Below are positions 9,082 to 16,211 of a stretch of 64,000 nt of DNA, piece by piece. Each line of letters starts with the position of its first letter. Position 1 is the stretch's first letter. The DNA lies in the NCBI RefSeq assembly GCF_001485415.1, contig NZ_BCMQ01000005.1, forward strand, positions 1 to 64,000. The letters are read 5' to 3'. This stretch comes from Myroides odoratimimus (GTDB taxonomy: Bacteria > Bacteroidota > Bacteroidia > Flavobacteriales > Flavobacteriaceae). The notes under the pieces were generated by a model. That model was not told the origin of the DNA and did no database searches. It saw nothing but the letters and a program-made list of their open reading frames with translations. Both the position numbers and the translations under genes were made by a program.

Positions 9082-9441
9082 ATGTTAAACAAAGGAACAA
9101 AAAGTGAAGAAGAAAGACGTATAGAGTCTATTGTTCAGAAGTTGTCTTCTATTGGATTTACACCAGAGGACAAGAAATTTATAGAAGATCTAGACGTAGA
9201 GCTTCAAAAGATAGGCCTGAGTTATGAACAACTGTTGATAACAGAAGGTAAGGACTTAGCCTTACACTTACATAAATTCAACTTCCCTTGGGATAAGATG
9301 GAAGAGTTCACAGATCTATTAGTGAAGTGGTCTTCTCAAGAGCCTTTATTAAAAGCAAAAGCAAAGGCTGTCTATCAATATATCCAAGATGAGAGTAAAG
9401 CATTCTCATTTAATATCATGACTAAGATTAGTCGTCTTTAA
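9082..9441 (+). CDS. Small helical protein of unknown function
   Basis: 119 residues, charged and apparently all helical, with no signal peptide or membrane segment. I do not recognise a family. Notable features are a Lys/Glu-rich start (KGTKSEEERRIESIVQKL) and FNFPWDKMEEFTDLLVKW in the middle. It sits between hemE and hemF after a terminator, so it has its own promoter or relies on read-through. The orientation and length agree with a genuine gene. Confidence 0.7.
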   Translation: MLNKGTKSEEERRIESIVQKLSSIGFTPEDKKFIEDLDVELQKIGLSYEQLLITEGKDLALHLHKFNFPWDKMEEFTDLLVKWSSQEPLLKAKAKAVYQYIQDESKAFSFNIMTKISRL

Positions 9442-9563
9442 GAGATCACTATTTACAGCAGAAACAGGTTGAGGTATCATACACACTATGATAGTGATAT
9501 GTAGGACTAGAGGAGTCTGCTTACTATTGTTTATTTAAAGATAAGGTAGAGAGGTGTAATATA

Positions 9564-9647
9564 ATGTATTGGCTGAACTACGGAACAATAGTTTTTTTAA
9601 TGATGAGTATCCTGACAGAGAGAGGATATGTACTATTTATAATATGA
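9564..9647 (+). CDS. Candidate 27-residue hydrophobic peptide overlapping hemF
   Basis: ATG at 9564 opens a frame for 27 residues, mostly hydrophobic (NYGTIVFLMMSIL, then YVLFII). Its TGA stop overlaps the proposed hemF ATG in the four bases ATGA. It could be a leader peptide coupled to hemF translation, or simply chance. There is no homology support. Confidence 0.25.
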   Translation: MYWLNYGTIVFLMMSILTERGYVLFII

Positions 9648-10549
9648 AAGAACAATTTTATCAATATATACAACAGCTTCAAGATACCATTACAAAAGGA
9701 CTTGAAGATATAGATGGAAAGGCAAAATTCCAAGAAGACCTTTGGGAACGTCCTGAAGGTGGTGGAGGTCGCACACGCGTAATCGAGAATGGAGCAGTAT
9801 TCGAAAAAGGAGGAGTGAATATCTCTGCCGTACACGGACCATTACCAGTAGCGATGCAAAAGTACTTTAATGTAGGAGATGTAGATTTCTTCGCTTGTGG
9901 ACTATCGTTAGTGATTCACCCGAAGAGTCCTATGGTACCTACAGTACATGCTAACTGGCGTTATTTTGAAATGTATGACAAAGAAGGTACAGTAGTGCGT
10001 TCTTGGTTTGGTGGAGGACAAGACCTTACACCTTATTACCTATTCGATGAGGATGCTACGCATTTTCATACTGTATGTAAGACAGCTTGTGATAAACATA
10101 ATCCAGCGTTTTATCCATTGTATAAAAAGCAATGTGATGAATATTTTTGGAATGCACATAGAGAAGAGGCACGTGGTATCGGAGGATTATTCTTTGACCG
10201 CTTAGAAGTAACAGAAGAAATGTCTATGCAACAGTGGTATGACTTCGTAACCGAAGTAGGAGATAGCTTCTTAGAAGCTTATGCACCTATCGTAGAACGT
10301 CGTATGGATACCCCTTATAGCAATGAGCACCGTACATGGCAAGAAATCAGAAGAGGTAGATACGTAGAGTTTAATCTTGTTCATGATAAAGGAACTCTAT
10401 TTGGCCTAAAAACCAATGGACGTATCGAATCTATCCTAATGAGTTTGCCACCACATGTACAATGGGTATATGACCACCATCCAGAAGAAAACAGTTGGGA
10501 AGAAAAGCTGTTGAAGGTATTAGCTAATCCTGTTGATTGGATGAAATAG
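9644..10549 (+). CDS. hemF: Oxygen-dependent coproporphyrinogen III oxidase
   Basis: 301 residues from the ATG at 9644 (MKEQFYQYIQQL), matching the usual length of about 300. The frame stays open upstream to a TTG at 9569, but those residues are not family-like. HemF converts coproporphyrinogen III to protoporphyrinogen IX using O2. WRYFEMY, WFGGGQDLTPYYLFDEDATHFH (start of a longer conserved block) and VEFNLVHDKGTLFGLKTNGR are clear HemF signatures, including conserved histidines and arginines. The O2-dependent type implies that heme is made under aerobic conditions. An O2-independent hemN may exist elsewhere. Confidence 0.96.
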   Translation: MKEQFYQYIQQLQDTITKGLEDIDGKAKFQEDLWERPEGGGGRTRVIENGAVFEKGGVNISAVHGPLPVAMQKYFNVGDVDFFACGLSLVIHPKSPMVPTVHANWRYFEMYDKEGTVVRSWFGGGQDLTPYYLFDEDATHFHTVCKTACDKHNPAFYPLYKKQCDEYFWNAHREEARGIGGLFFDRLEVTEEMSMQQWYDFVTEVGDSFLEAYAPIVERRMDTPYSNEHRTWQEIRRGRYVEFNLVHDKGTLFGLKTNGRIESILMSLPPHVQWVYDHHPEENSWEEKLLKVLANPVDWMK

Positions 10550-10583
10550 TTTACAGTTCACGGTTAACAGTTTACAGTATAAA
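10549..10583. repeat. Left inverted repeat flanking the four-helix gene
   Basis: Right after hemF lies the element tttacagttcacggttaac-agtttacagtataaa. Its second part, cggttaacagtttacagt, is close to the reverse complement of 11123-11144. It belongs to the same family as the CTGTAAACTGT motifs at 11125-11489 and 19008-19066. Confidence 0.75.
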
Positions 10584-10687
10584 ACTACTTAATAGAGATA
10601 ATTAGTTATATAAACAAATTATTAAGTTATTAGATTTTGTGTATAATGGAATGTTTGTTGTTGCAATTTATGGTACTATAAATAACC

Positions 10688-11068
10688 ATGAATTATATGA
10701 TAGACTATCGAAATTATAATGTTTGGAAACTGAGCCATGAATTGGTATTAAAGATCTATCCATTATTAAATTTATATCCTAAGTATGAGGAAAGAAATTT
10801 AATAGATCAGATAAGAAGGGCAGTAGTATCAATTCCTACCAATATCGCAGAAGGATGTGGTAAGGATACACAAAAAGAACTTGTTAGATATCTATATATC
10901 GCCTCAGGTTCAGCACATGAAGTTGAGTATTTAATATTTTTATCAAAAGACTTAGGTTACTTGAATGAGAATGATTTTTACTCAGTTCAGAATGATATTG
11001 TAAGTATTAAAAAGATGCTTGTAGTGTTGATTAAAAGAATAAGAGAAACAATGGATAGTAAAAAGTAA
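10688..11068 (+). CDS. Four-helix bundle protein (S23 / 23S rRNA intervening-sequence family)
   Basis: 126 residues from 10688. A start at M4 (10697, MIDYRNYNVWKLSHEL) fits the family even better. The family pattern is clear: DYRNxxVWxxxHEL, then QIRRAVVSIPTNIAEGCGK, then a helix with RYLYIASGSAHEVEYLI and a terminal helix. Members were first seen in intervening sequences of spirochete 23S rRNA, but in Bacteroidota they are common as lone chromosomal genes. A related fold is the Avd accessory protein of diversity-generating retroelements. No reverse transcriptase is present here. The gene interrupts the heme cluster between hemF and hemB and is flanked by inverted repeats, which suggests insertion as a unit. 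Its function is unknown. Confidence 0.9.
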   Translation: MNYMIDYRNYNVWKLSHELVLKIYPLLNLYPKYEERNLIDQIRRAVVSIPTNIAEGCGKDTQKELVRYLYIASGSAHEVEYLIFLSKDLGYLNENDFYSVQNDIVSIKKMLVVLIKRIRETMDSKK

Positions 11069-11495
11069 ACTATAATATTGTTTATTCTATAAATAGAACA
11101 TTAATAGAATTATCGGGTACATTTAACTGTAAACTGTAAACCGCTTGCTGTAAGCTGTATACCGTTCACCGTAAATCAAAATAAGAACACAGGTCAACGT
11201 TCTGTTTATAGATGTCGAGAGCAACTGTAAACTGTAAACAGTTCACCATAAACCAAAATAAGAACATAGGTCAACGGTCTGTTTATAGGTGTCGAGAGCA
11301 ACTGTAAACTGTATACCGTTCACCGTAAACCAAAATAAGAACATAGGTCAACGGTCTGTTTATAGATGTAGAAAGCAACTGTAAACTGTAAACCGTTCAC
11401 CGTAAACTAAAATAAGAACACAGGTCAACGTTCTGTTTATAGATGTCGAGAGCAACTGTAAACTGTAAACCGTTCACCGTAAACCAAAAATAATT
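11069..11495. repeat. 77-bp tandem repeat array upstream of hemB (11146-11489) plus adjacent CTGTAAACTGT motif
   Basis: This 427-bp gene-free stretch is mostly repeats. Units begin at 11146, 11223, 11300, 11377 and 11454, exactly 77 bases apart. There are four full copies and a partial fifth that ends about six bases before the hemB ATG. Each unit starts aactgtaaactgtaaacc, continues gttcaccgtaaaccaaaa and ends with ctgtttatagatgtcgag. The copies differ at a few positions each, and the first is the most diverged. A further aactgtaaactgtaaaccg lies at 11125-11143 and forms the right partner of the inverted repeat at 10561-10583. Confidence 0.92.
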
Positions 11496-12488
11496 ATGTT
11501 TCCATTACAAAGAGGTAGAAGATTAAGAACAAATGAGTCTATTCGTAGTTTGGTAAGAGAGACTATCGTGACTCCACAAGATTTTATGTTCCCTATGTTT
11601 ATAGCAGAAGGGACTAATGTACAAGAAGCTATTCCTTCGATGCCAGGTATGTTTAGACGTTCTGTGGATTTGACAGTAAAGGAAGTAAAAGAGCTTTATG
11701 CATTAGGTATTCGCGCAGTGAATATCTATGTAAAAGTAAGTGATCATTTAAAAGACAATGCAGGTACAGAAGCATGGAATCCTAATGGATTAATGCAGAC
11801 TGCTATCAAAGCGATAAAAGATGTATGTCCAGGTATGATCGTAATGCCAGACGTAGCATTAGACCCATATTCTATATACGGACATGATGGTATTATAGAG
11901 AATGGAGTAGTAGTGAATGACCCTACAGTAGATGCACTGACGAAGATGAGCGTATCTCATGCAGAGGCAGGAGCAGACTTCGTAGCACCTAGTGATATGA
12001 TGGACGGACGTATCTTACGTATGCGTGAAGCATTAGACCAATCAGGATTTACGAATGTAGGTATCATGAGTTATTCTGCTAAGTATGCATCTGCATTCTA
12101 CGGACCATTCCGCGATGCACTAGACAGCGCACCGAGAGCAGATGTAGAGATACCAAAAGACAAAAAAACATACCAGATGGACTATGCTAATCGTATTGAG
12201 GCTGTGAAAGAGGCGTTATACGATGTAGAAGAAGGAGCAGATATCCTTATGGTAAAACCTGGTATGGCTTATTTAGATATCGTACGTGAAGTGAAAGACG
12301 CTGTGAATGTGCCTGTAGCTGTGTACCAAGTATCTGGTGAGTACGCTATGGTAAAGGCTGCATCAGAGAGAGGGTGGCTTGATCACGATCAGATAATGAT
12401 GGAACAATTAACTTGTATCAAACGCGCTGGAGCAAGTATTATCTCAACATACTTCGCTAAAGAAGCGTCTATTTTATTGAATAAATAG
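11496..12488 (+). CDS. hemB: Delta-aminolevulinic acid dehydratase (porphobilinogen synthase)
   Basis: 330 residues. It joins two 5-aminolevulinate molecules into porphobilinogen. The Schiff-base lysines are K196 in MSYSAKYASAFYGPF and K254 in MVKPGMAYLDI. The metal region around 119-133 reads DVALDPYSIYGHDG and lacks the cysteine triad of zinc enzymes, so this should be the magnesium-type enzyme. DFVAPSDMMDGR is a further signature. The coding sequence is directly preceded by the 77-bp tandem repeats, which may form its 5' leader or carry its promoter. Confidence 0.97.
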   Translation: MFPLQRGRRLRTNESIRSLVRETIVTPQDFMFPMFIAEGTNVQEAIPSMPGMFRRSVDLTVKEVKELYALGIRAVNIYVKVSDHLKDNAGTEAWNPNGLMQTAIKAIKDVCPGMIVMPDVALDPYSIYGHDGIIENGVVVNDPTVDALTKMSVSHAEAGADFVAPSDMMDGRILRMREALDQSGFTNVGIMSYSAKYASAFYGPFRDALDSAPRADVEIPKDKKTYQMDYANRIEAVKEALYDVEEGADILMVKPGMAYLDIVREVKDAVNVPVAVYQVSGEYAMVKAASERGWLDHDQIMMEQLTCIKRAGASIISTYFAKEASILLNK

Positions 12489-12513
12489 TTAGAATAAGTA
12501 CTATAAATAAAAG

Positions 12514-12545
12514 AAGCTCGTTGATTTTGTCAACGAGCTTTTTTC
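12514..12545 (+). terminator. Terminator after hemB
   Basis: A perfect 11-bp stem aagctcgttga/tcaacgagctt (12514-12524 and 12530-12540) with a five-base loop is followed by a T run. Confidence 0.9.
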
Positions 12546-12626
12546 ATTATAAGCTATTGATAACTTTTTTTCTAAATAGTAGTAAGAAGTGTTTTAACTT
12601 TATCCACTAGTAAAATTATAGAATAT

Positions 12627-12989
12627 ATGACGCCTGATTTTAAAAATAAAACATATCGATTAGCAGAGTTTATCTTACTTGTTAAAGATCGAAAAGAAAG
12701 AACTACGGAGTATGATCCAGCCTATCAGTATGCTATTTATGCTGTAGAAGATGAGGCAGATGTAGAATTAGAGATTTATGTTGGTGATCCTGTTGAGGTG
12801 ACAGAGGATGATGAAGAGATATATCCAGACGCTGTTACAGAACTAGATATGTGGTATCTGTGCTCTGACGAAGATATACAAGATGTAGTAGACTTAGCAG
12901 TGAGCCAGAAACCCACAGTGACGGTAGAAGAGCTCATCATGGCATTAGATTACTACCTGACGATAGATGATTTTATTGATTTTGACTAA
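12627..12989 (+). CDS. Acidic protein of unknown function
   Basis: 120 residues, very acidic, above all in the second half (EVTEDDEEIYPD and the C-terminal DYYLTIDDFIDFD). No signal peptide, membrane segment or cysteine motif. The pattern (Phe-Leu-rich start, YAIYAV strand, a central acidic loop, C-terminal helix with VEELIMALDYYL) suggests a small alpha/beta protein, perhaps an immunity- or SMI1-like fold, but I cannot assign a family. It is followed by an independent cytochrome gene and looks monocistronic. Confidence 0.75.
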   Translation: MTPDFKNKTYRLAEFILLVKDRKERTTEYDPAYQYAIYAVEDEADVELEIYVGDPVEVTEDDEEIYPDAVTELDMWYLCSDEDIQDVVDLAVSQKPTVTVEELIMALDYYLTIDDFIDFD

Positions 12990-13075
12990 ACGATATAGAG
13001 ACTACTAAATGTTATTTGTCCGTTTATTGCACTAAAAGGACTGTTTTGTATACTATAATGTTCATTTTGTTTCTC

Positions 13076-13083
13076 TATTTTTG
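13076..13083 (+). promoter_or_regulatory. -7 box upstream of cytochrome c gene
   Basis: TATTTTTG matches TAnnTTTG and lies 23 bases before the ATG. No well-spaced -33 box is visible. Confidence 0.35.
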
Positions 13084-13106
13084 ATGGAAATAAATAAACA
13101 ACAACA

Positions 13107-13517
13107 ATGACAAAAATTATAAAAACTAGTTTGCTACTTCTTGCTACTATTAGTGTAGTAGCATGTGGCGGTAAGGATGATAAAACACAACCTGAAGCTG
13201 TGTACGAATCAGAGAGAGGAGAAGTAGCCGAAATGACTATGTCTGAAAAAATCAAACTAGGTGAAGACATCTTTAAAGGAAAAGGAAACTGTGCTTCTTG
13301 CCATCAGACAGATAAAAAAATAATAGGACCTAGTGTCAAAGAAATATTACAAGTGTATGATAAACACAACGCTGATCTAGTTTCTTTCTTGAGAGGAAAT
13401 GAGGAACCTATAGTTGATCCGTCTCAGTTTATCATTATGCAAGCTAACTTAGAGATCACGAAGAAGTTTAGCGATCTAGAAATGGAAGCACTTATTGCCT
13501 ATATGCGAAGTTTATAG
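13107..13517 (+). CDS. c-type cytochrome lipoprotein
   Basis: 136 residues. A lipoprotein signal peptide ends at C20 (SVVAC). The heme c motif is C62-A-S-C65-H66, followed by the Gly-Pro pair in KIIGPSVKEI. M111 (FIIMQANLE) is the probable distal axial ligand and AYMRSL ends the domain. It is a small single-heme class I cytochrome anchored to a membrane on the periplasmic side, probably an electron shuttle to a terminal oxidase. Its proximity to the heme cluster is suggestive but it has its own promoter and terminator. Confidence 0.92.
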   Translation: MTKIIKTSLLLLATISVVACGGKDDKTQPEAVYESERGEVAEMTMSEKIKLGEDIFKGKGNCASCHQTDKKIIGPSVKEILQVYDKHNADLVSFLRGNEEPIVDPSQFIIMQANLEITKKFSDLEMEALIAYMRSL

Positions 13518-13542
13518 ATAATAAATAAACAGTAAGATATCG

Positions 13543-13577
13543 AAAAGCCTTGAGTCAATAGATTCAAGGCTTTTTTA
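13543..13577 (+). terminator. Terminator after cytochrome c gene
   Basis: Arms aaaagccttga (13543-13553) and tcaaggctttt (13564-13574), a ten-base loop, then T's. Confidence 0.88.
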
Positions 13578-14081
13578 TATTCAGTAAGAGATAGATTTTA
13601 CCCATTAATATAAAATGCAATTCAGACTAGATTGAATGATAAATGGGAATAAAATACTATTTATTAGGGGGTGGTCGGCATGTGGTCGGCTAGTGATGGG
13701 CATTTGGTCGGCTTAAAAGTACCAAAAATAGCCTATCACTATCCCATCATATAGGTATCATATAGTGAGCAAGTGGAAGGAGCGTAAAAGTGAGTAAAAG
13801 GGAATTAGAATAGAAAGCATAGTAATGTGCTTAATATTAGTGTGATAGGAGGTGAAGGAATAAGATAGTGCTACATATTATAAAAAGAGAATAAAAAAAT
13901 GTTGTCTAATATGCGAAGAAAGTGCTCATTCTTAGAGAAATAAAATGAAGAGTTCTAATATTAATCTGTAAAGTGTAAATGATCTATATCCCTTATAAAC
14001 ACTGGCTATTTAGAAGCATTCTACGATTTTATAAGGACTTTAATTAGTAATTTTACTAAACAAAAATAAACTAACAATTCA
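13578..14081. other. Gene-free stretch with an 11-bp iteron array
   Basis: About 500 bases without a credible gene. The notable part is 13672-13715: four 11-base units in a row, tggtcggcatg, tggtcggctag, tgatgggcatt and tggtcggctta, the third degenerate. GGTCGGC therefore begins at 13673, 13684 and 13706. A short inverted pair tcactat/atagtga follows at 13736-13768. The rest is A/T-rich with nothing I can name. The fumarase promoter must be in here but no clear TAnnTTTG box was found. Confidence 0.6.
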
Positions 14082-15683
14082 ATGGACTTCATATATCAAG
14101 ATCCGTATCCGATTCAGAAAGATGATACGCAGTACAAAAAGATTTCTTCTGACTATGTAAAAGTAGAAAAATTAGGAGATAGAGAGATATTAGTGGTTGA
14201 TCCTAAAGCGATTGAGATGATTGCTGAGACAGCGATGACAGATGTGTCATTCATGTTGAGAACATCGCACTTAGAAAAATTAAAAGCTATCCTAGACGAT
14301 CCGGAAGCGACAGATAACGATCGTTTTGTGGCTTATAACTTATTACAAAACGCAAAAGTAGCAGTAGAAGGACAATTGCCTTCTTGTCAAGATACAGGTA
14401 CTGCTATCGTAGTGGCAAAAAAAGGAGAAAACGTATATACGGGATCGAATGATGCCGAGAGTTTATCTAAAGGTATCTTTGAAACATACCAAAAGAAAAA
14501 CTTGCGTTACTCTCAGATCGTACCTATCAGTATGTTTGAGGAGAAAAACTCAGGTTCTAACTTACCAGCACAGATCGATATCTATGCTACACAAGGAGCT
14601 AAATATGAGTTCTTATTCTTAGCGAAAGGTGGAGGATCTGCTAACAAGACGTTCTTATACCAAAAAACAAAATCTCTTCTTAATGATAAAAACTTAACGG
14701 AATTTATCAAAGAGAAAATCATGGATCTAGGTACTGCTGCCTGTCCTCCATATCACTTAGCATTAGTGATCGGTGGTACATCTGCTGAGGCAAACTTAGC
14801 GGCTGTAAAGAAAGCATCTGCTGGATACTATGATAACTTACCTACTTCTGGGAATATGGGAGGTCAAGCGTTCCGTGACTTAGAGTGGGAGAAAAAATTA
14901 CAATTAATCTGTCAAGAGTCTAAGATTGGAGCACAGTTCGGGGGTAAATACTTTACTCATGATGTACGTGTGATCCGTCTTCCTCGTCACGCTGCTTCAT
15001 GTCCTGTAGGATTAGGAGTATCTTGTTCGGCAGATAGAAATATAAAAGCGAAAATCACTGCAGAGGGATTATTCGTAGAACAATTAGAGACTGATCCAGG
15101 ACGCTTCTTGCCTGCAGTAGCTCCTCACTTAGAAGAGCCTGTGGTAATCGACTTGGACAAGCCAATGAAAGAACAATTAGCAGAGTTAACGAAGCATCCT
15201 ATCAAAACTCGTGTAATGTTAAACGGAACTGTTATCGTGGCGCGCGACATCGCTCACGCTAAGATCCAAGAGATGTTAGACAATGGACAAGAGATGCCAG
15301 AATACTTCAAAAATCACCCAGTGTACTATGCAGGGCCAGCTAAGACTCCAGATGGTATGCCATCAGGAAGCTTCGGACCAACTACAGCAGGGCGTATGGA
15401 TCCTTATGTAGATAGTTTCCAAGCGGTAGGTGGAAGTATGATTATGTTAGCGAAAGGTAACCGTAGCCAAGCGGTAACTAATGCGTGTAAAAAACACGGT
15501 GGTTTCTATCTAGGTTCTATCGGAGGACCAGCTGCTATCCTTGCAAAAGAGAATATCTTAAGCGTAGAGGTGGTTGACTTCCCAGAATTAGGAATGGAAG
15601 CTGTACGTAAGATCGTAGTGAAAGACTTCCCTGCCTTCATCATCACTGATGATAAAGGAAATGACTTCTTCGCAGATCTATAG
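14082..15683 (+). CDS. Class I fumarate hydratase (iron-sulfur type)
   Basis: 533 residues, a fused alpha/beta type class I fumarase, which hydrates fumarate to L-malate in the citric acid cycle using an oxygen-sensitive [4Fe-4S] cluster. The three cluster cysteines expected from the family are C102 in [10 protein letters not shown]221 in TAACPPYHL and C315 in [20 protein letters not shown] and the C-terminal [12 protein letters not shown] region are further signatures. It stands alone, flanked on both sides by about 500 bases of non-coding DNA. Confidence 0.96.
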   Translation: MDFIYQDPYPIQKDDTQYKKISSDYVKVEKLGDREILVVDPKAIEMIAETAMTDVSFMLRTSHLEKLKAILDDPEATDNDRFVAYNLLQNAKVAVEGQLPSCQDTGTAIVVAKKGENVYTGSNDAESLSKGIFETYQKKNLRYSQIVPISMFEEKNSGSNLPAQIDIYATQGAKYEFLFLAKGGGSANKTFLYQKTKSLLNDKNLTEFIKEKIMDLGTAACPPYHLALVIGGTSAEANLAAVKKASAGYYDNLPTSGNMGGQAFRDLEWEKKLQLICQESKIGAQFGGKYFTHDVRVIRLPRHAASCPVGLGVSCSADRNIKAKITAEGLFVEQLETDPGRFLPAVAPHLEEPVVIDLDKPMKEQLAELTKHPIKTRVMLNGTVIVARDIAHAKIQEMLDNGQEMPEYFKNHPVYYAGPAKTPDGMPSGSFGPTTAGRMDPYVDSFQAVGGSMIMLAKGNRSQAVTNACKKHGGFYLGSIGGPAAILAKENILSVEVVDFPELGMEAVRKIVVKDFPAFIITDDKGNDFFADL

Positions 15684-15796
15684 TAATCAATTAGGAATTG
15701 AGAGTTAGGAATTACGAATGTGTGCCTATGGCATGTGATTATTCATAAACCTAACTTTTAAAACAAGGATAAACTAACAATTTATAGACGACAATG

Positions 15797-15830
15797 AAAA
15801 GCCGATACTAGCGACAGTATCGGCTTTTTT
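15797..15830 (+). terminator. Terminator downstream of fumarase
   Basis: A perfect 13-bp stem aaaagccgatact (15797-15809)/agtatcggctttt (15816-15828) with a six-base loop and a T run. Confidence 0.88.
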
Positions 15831-15920
15831 TAATTGGGAATTTAGAATTAGGAATGTCCCATTCACTAACGGTGTCAAACAGATGTTTTTTTAAGGCTCT
15901 GTTCTGTGTCACTTCCTATT

Positions 15921-15947
15921 GACATACTGTATAGCACACAGTATGTC
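15921..15947. repeat. Perfect 10-bp hairpin
   Basis: gacatactgt (15921-15930) and acagtatgtc (15938-15947) are exact inverted copies around a seven-base loop. There is no T tract, so it is not a terminator. Its right arm joins the dispersed repeat at 15944. Confidence 0.7.
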
Positions 15948-15975
15948 ATCCCGACGATAGGAGGAATCGCACTAG
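15944..15975 (+). repeat. Dispersed intergenic repeat, copy 1
   Basis: The core is ccgacgataggaggaatc, preceded by tgtcat and followed by gcactag. Further copies are at 16090-16120 (same strand) and 37894-37926 (opposite strand). Confidence 0.8.
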
Positions 15976-16089
15976 TTTATTCTCACGACTATTTCTACAT
16001 CTCGTGTGTGATCTTTCCTTACGTCAAGATGACAAAGACAACGGGTAAGGTGTAGGTTAGTAGTAACTTCCAAATATTACTACTTCTTT

Positions 16090-16120
16090 GTTATTCCGAC
16101 GATAGGAGGAATCATATTAG
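16090..16120 (+). repeat. Dispersed intergenic repeat, copy 2
   Basis: The core ccgacgataggaggaatc, preceded by gttatt and followed by atattag, lies 146 bases after copy 1. Confidence 0.8.
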
Positions 16121-16171
16121 TATATCATACATTGATATAGTCAATATAAGTGCCTGAATAATAATATAAGT

Positions 16172-16206
16172 AGCCCTATTCTAGTAAAGAATAGGGCTGT
16201 TTTTTT
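16172..16206. terminator. Hairpin at convergent junction, end of MFS gene
   Basis: 11-bp arms agccctattct (16172-16182) and agaatagggct (16188-16198), followed by a T run on the + strand. It lies just past the stop of the minus-strand MFS gene and probably ends transcription from both sides. Confidence 0.7.
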
Positions 16207-16211
16207 AAAAC

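Larger units (their letters stand above)
15684..16211. other. Gene-free stretch with dispersed repeats and hairpins
   Basis: No gene seen. From left: an aattaggaatt-type repeat ending in tgcctatggcat (15688-15735), a strong terminator (15797-15830), a second aattaggaat copy (15831-15860), a 10-bp hairpin (15921-15947), two copies of a ccgacgataggaggaatc repeat and a terminal hairpin (16172-16205). It is a repeat-rich convergent gene junction. Confidence 0.7.

Noticed and set aside
9569..9643. TTG start of hemF
   Set aside because: The 25 extra residues are not HemF-like. The ATG at 9644 gives the normal length.
10688..11068. Intervening sequence of a 23S rRNA gene
   Set aside because: The protein family fits, but no rRNA sequence surrounds it. 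It lies between hemF and hemB.
11146..11489. CRISPR-like array
   Set aside because: The units are contiguous 77-bp repeats with no unique spacers between constant repeats, and no cas gene is near.
13672..13715. CRISPR or plasmid-origin iterons
   Set aside because: Four 11-bp units with no spacers, no cas genes and no replication initiator nearby.
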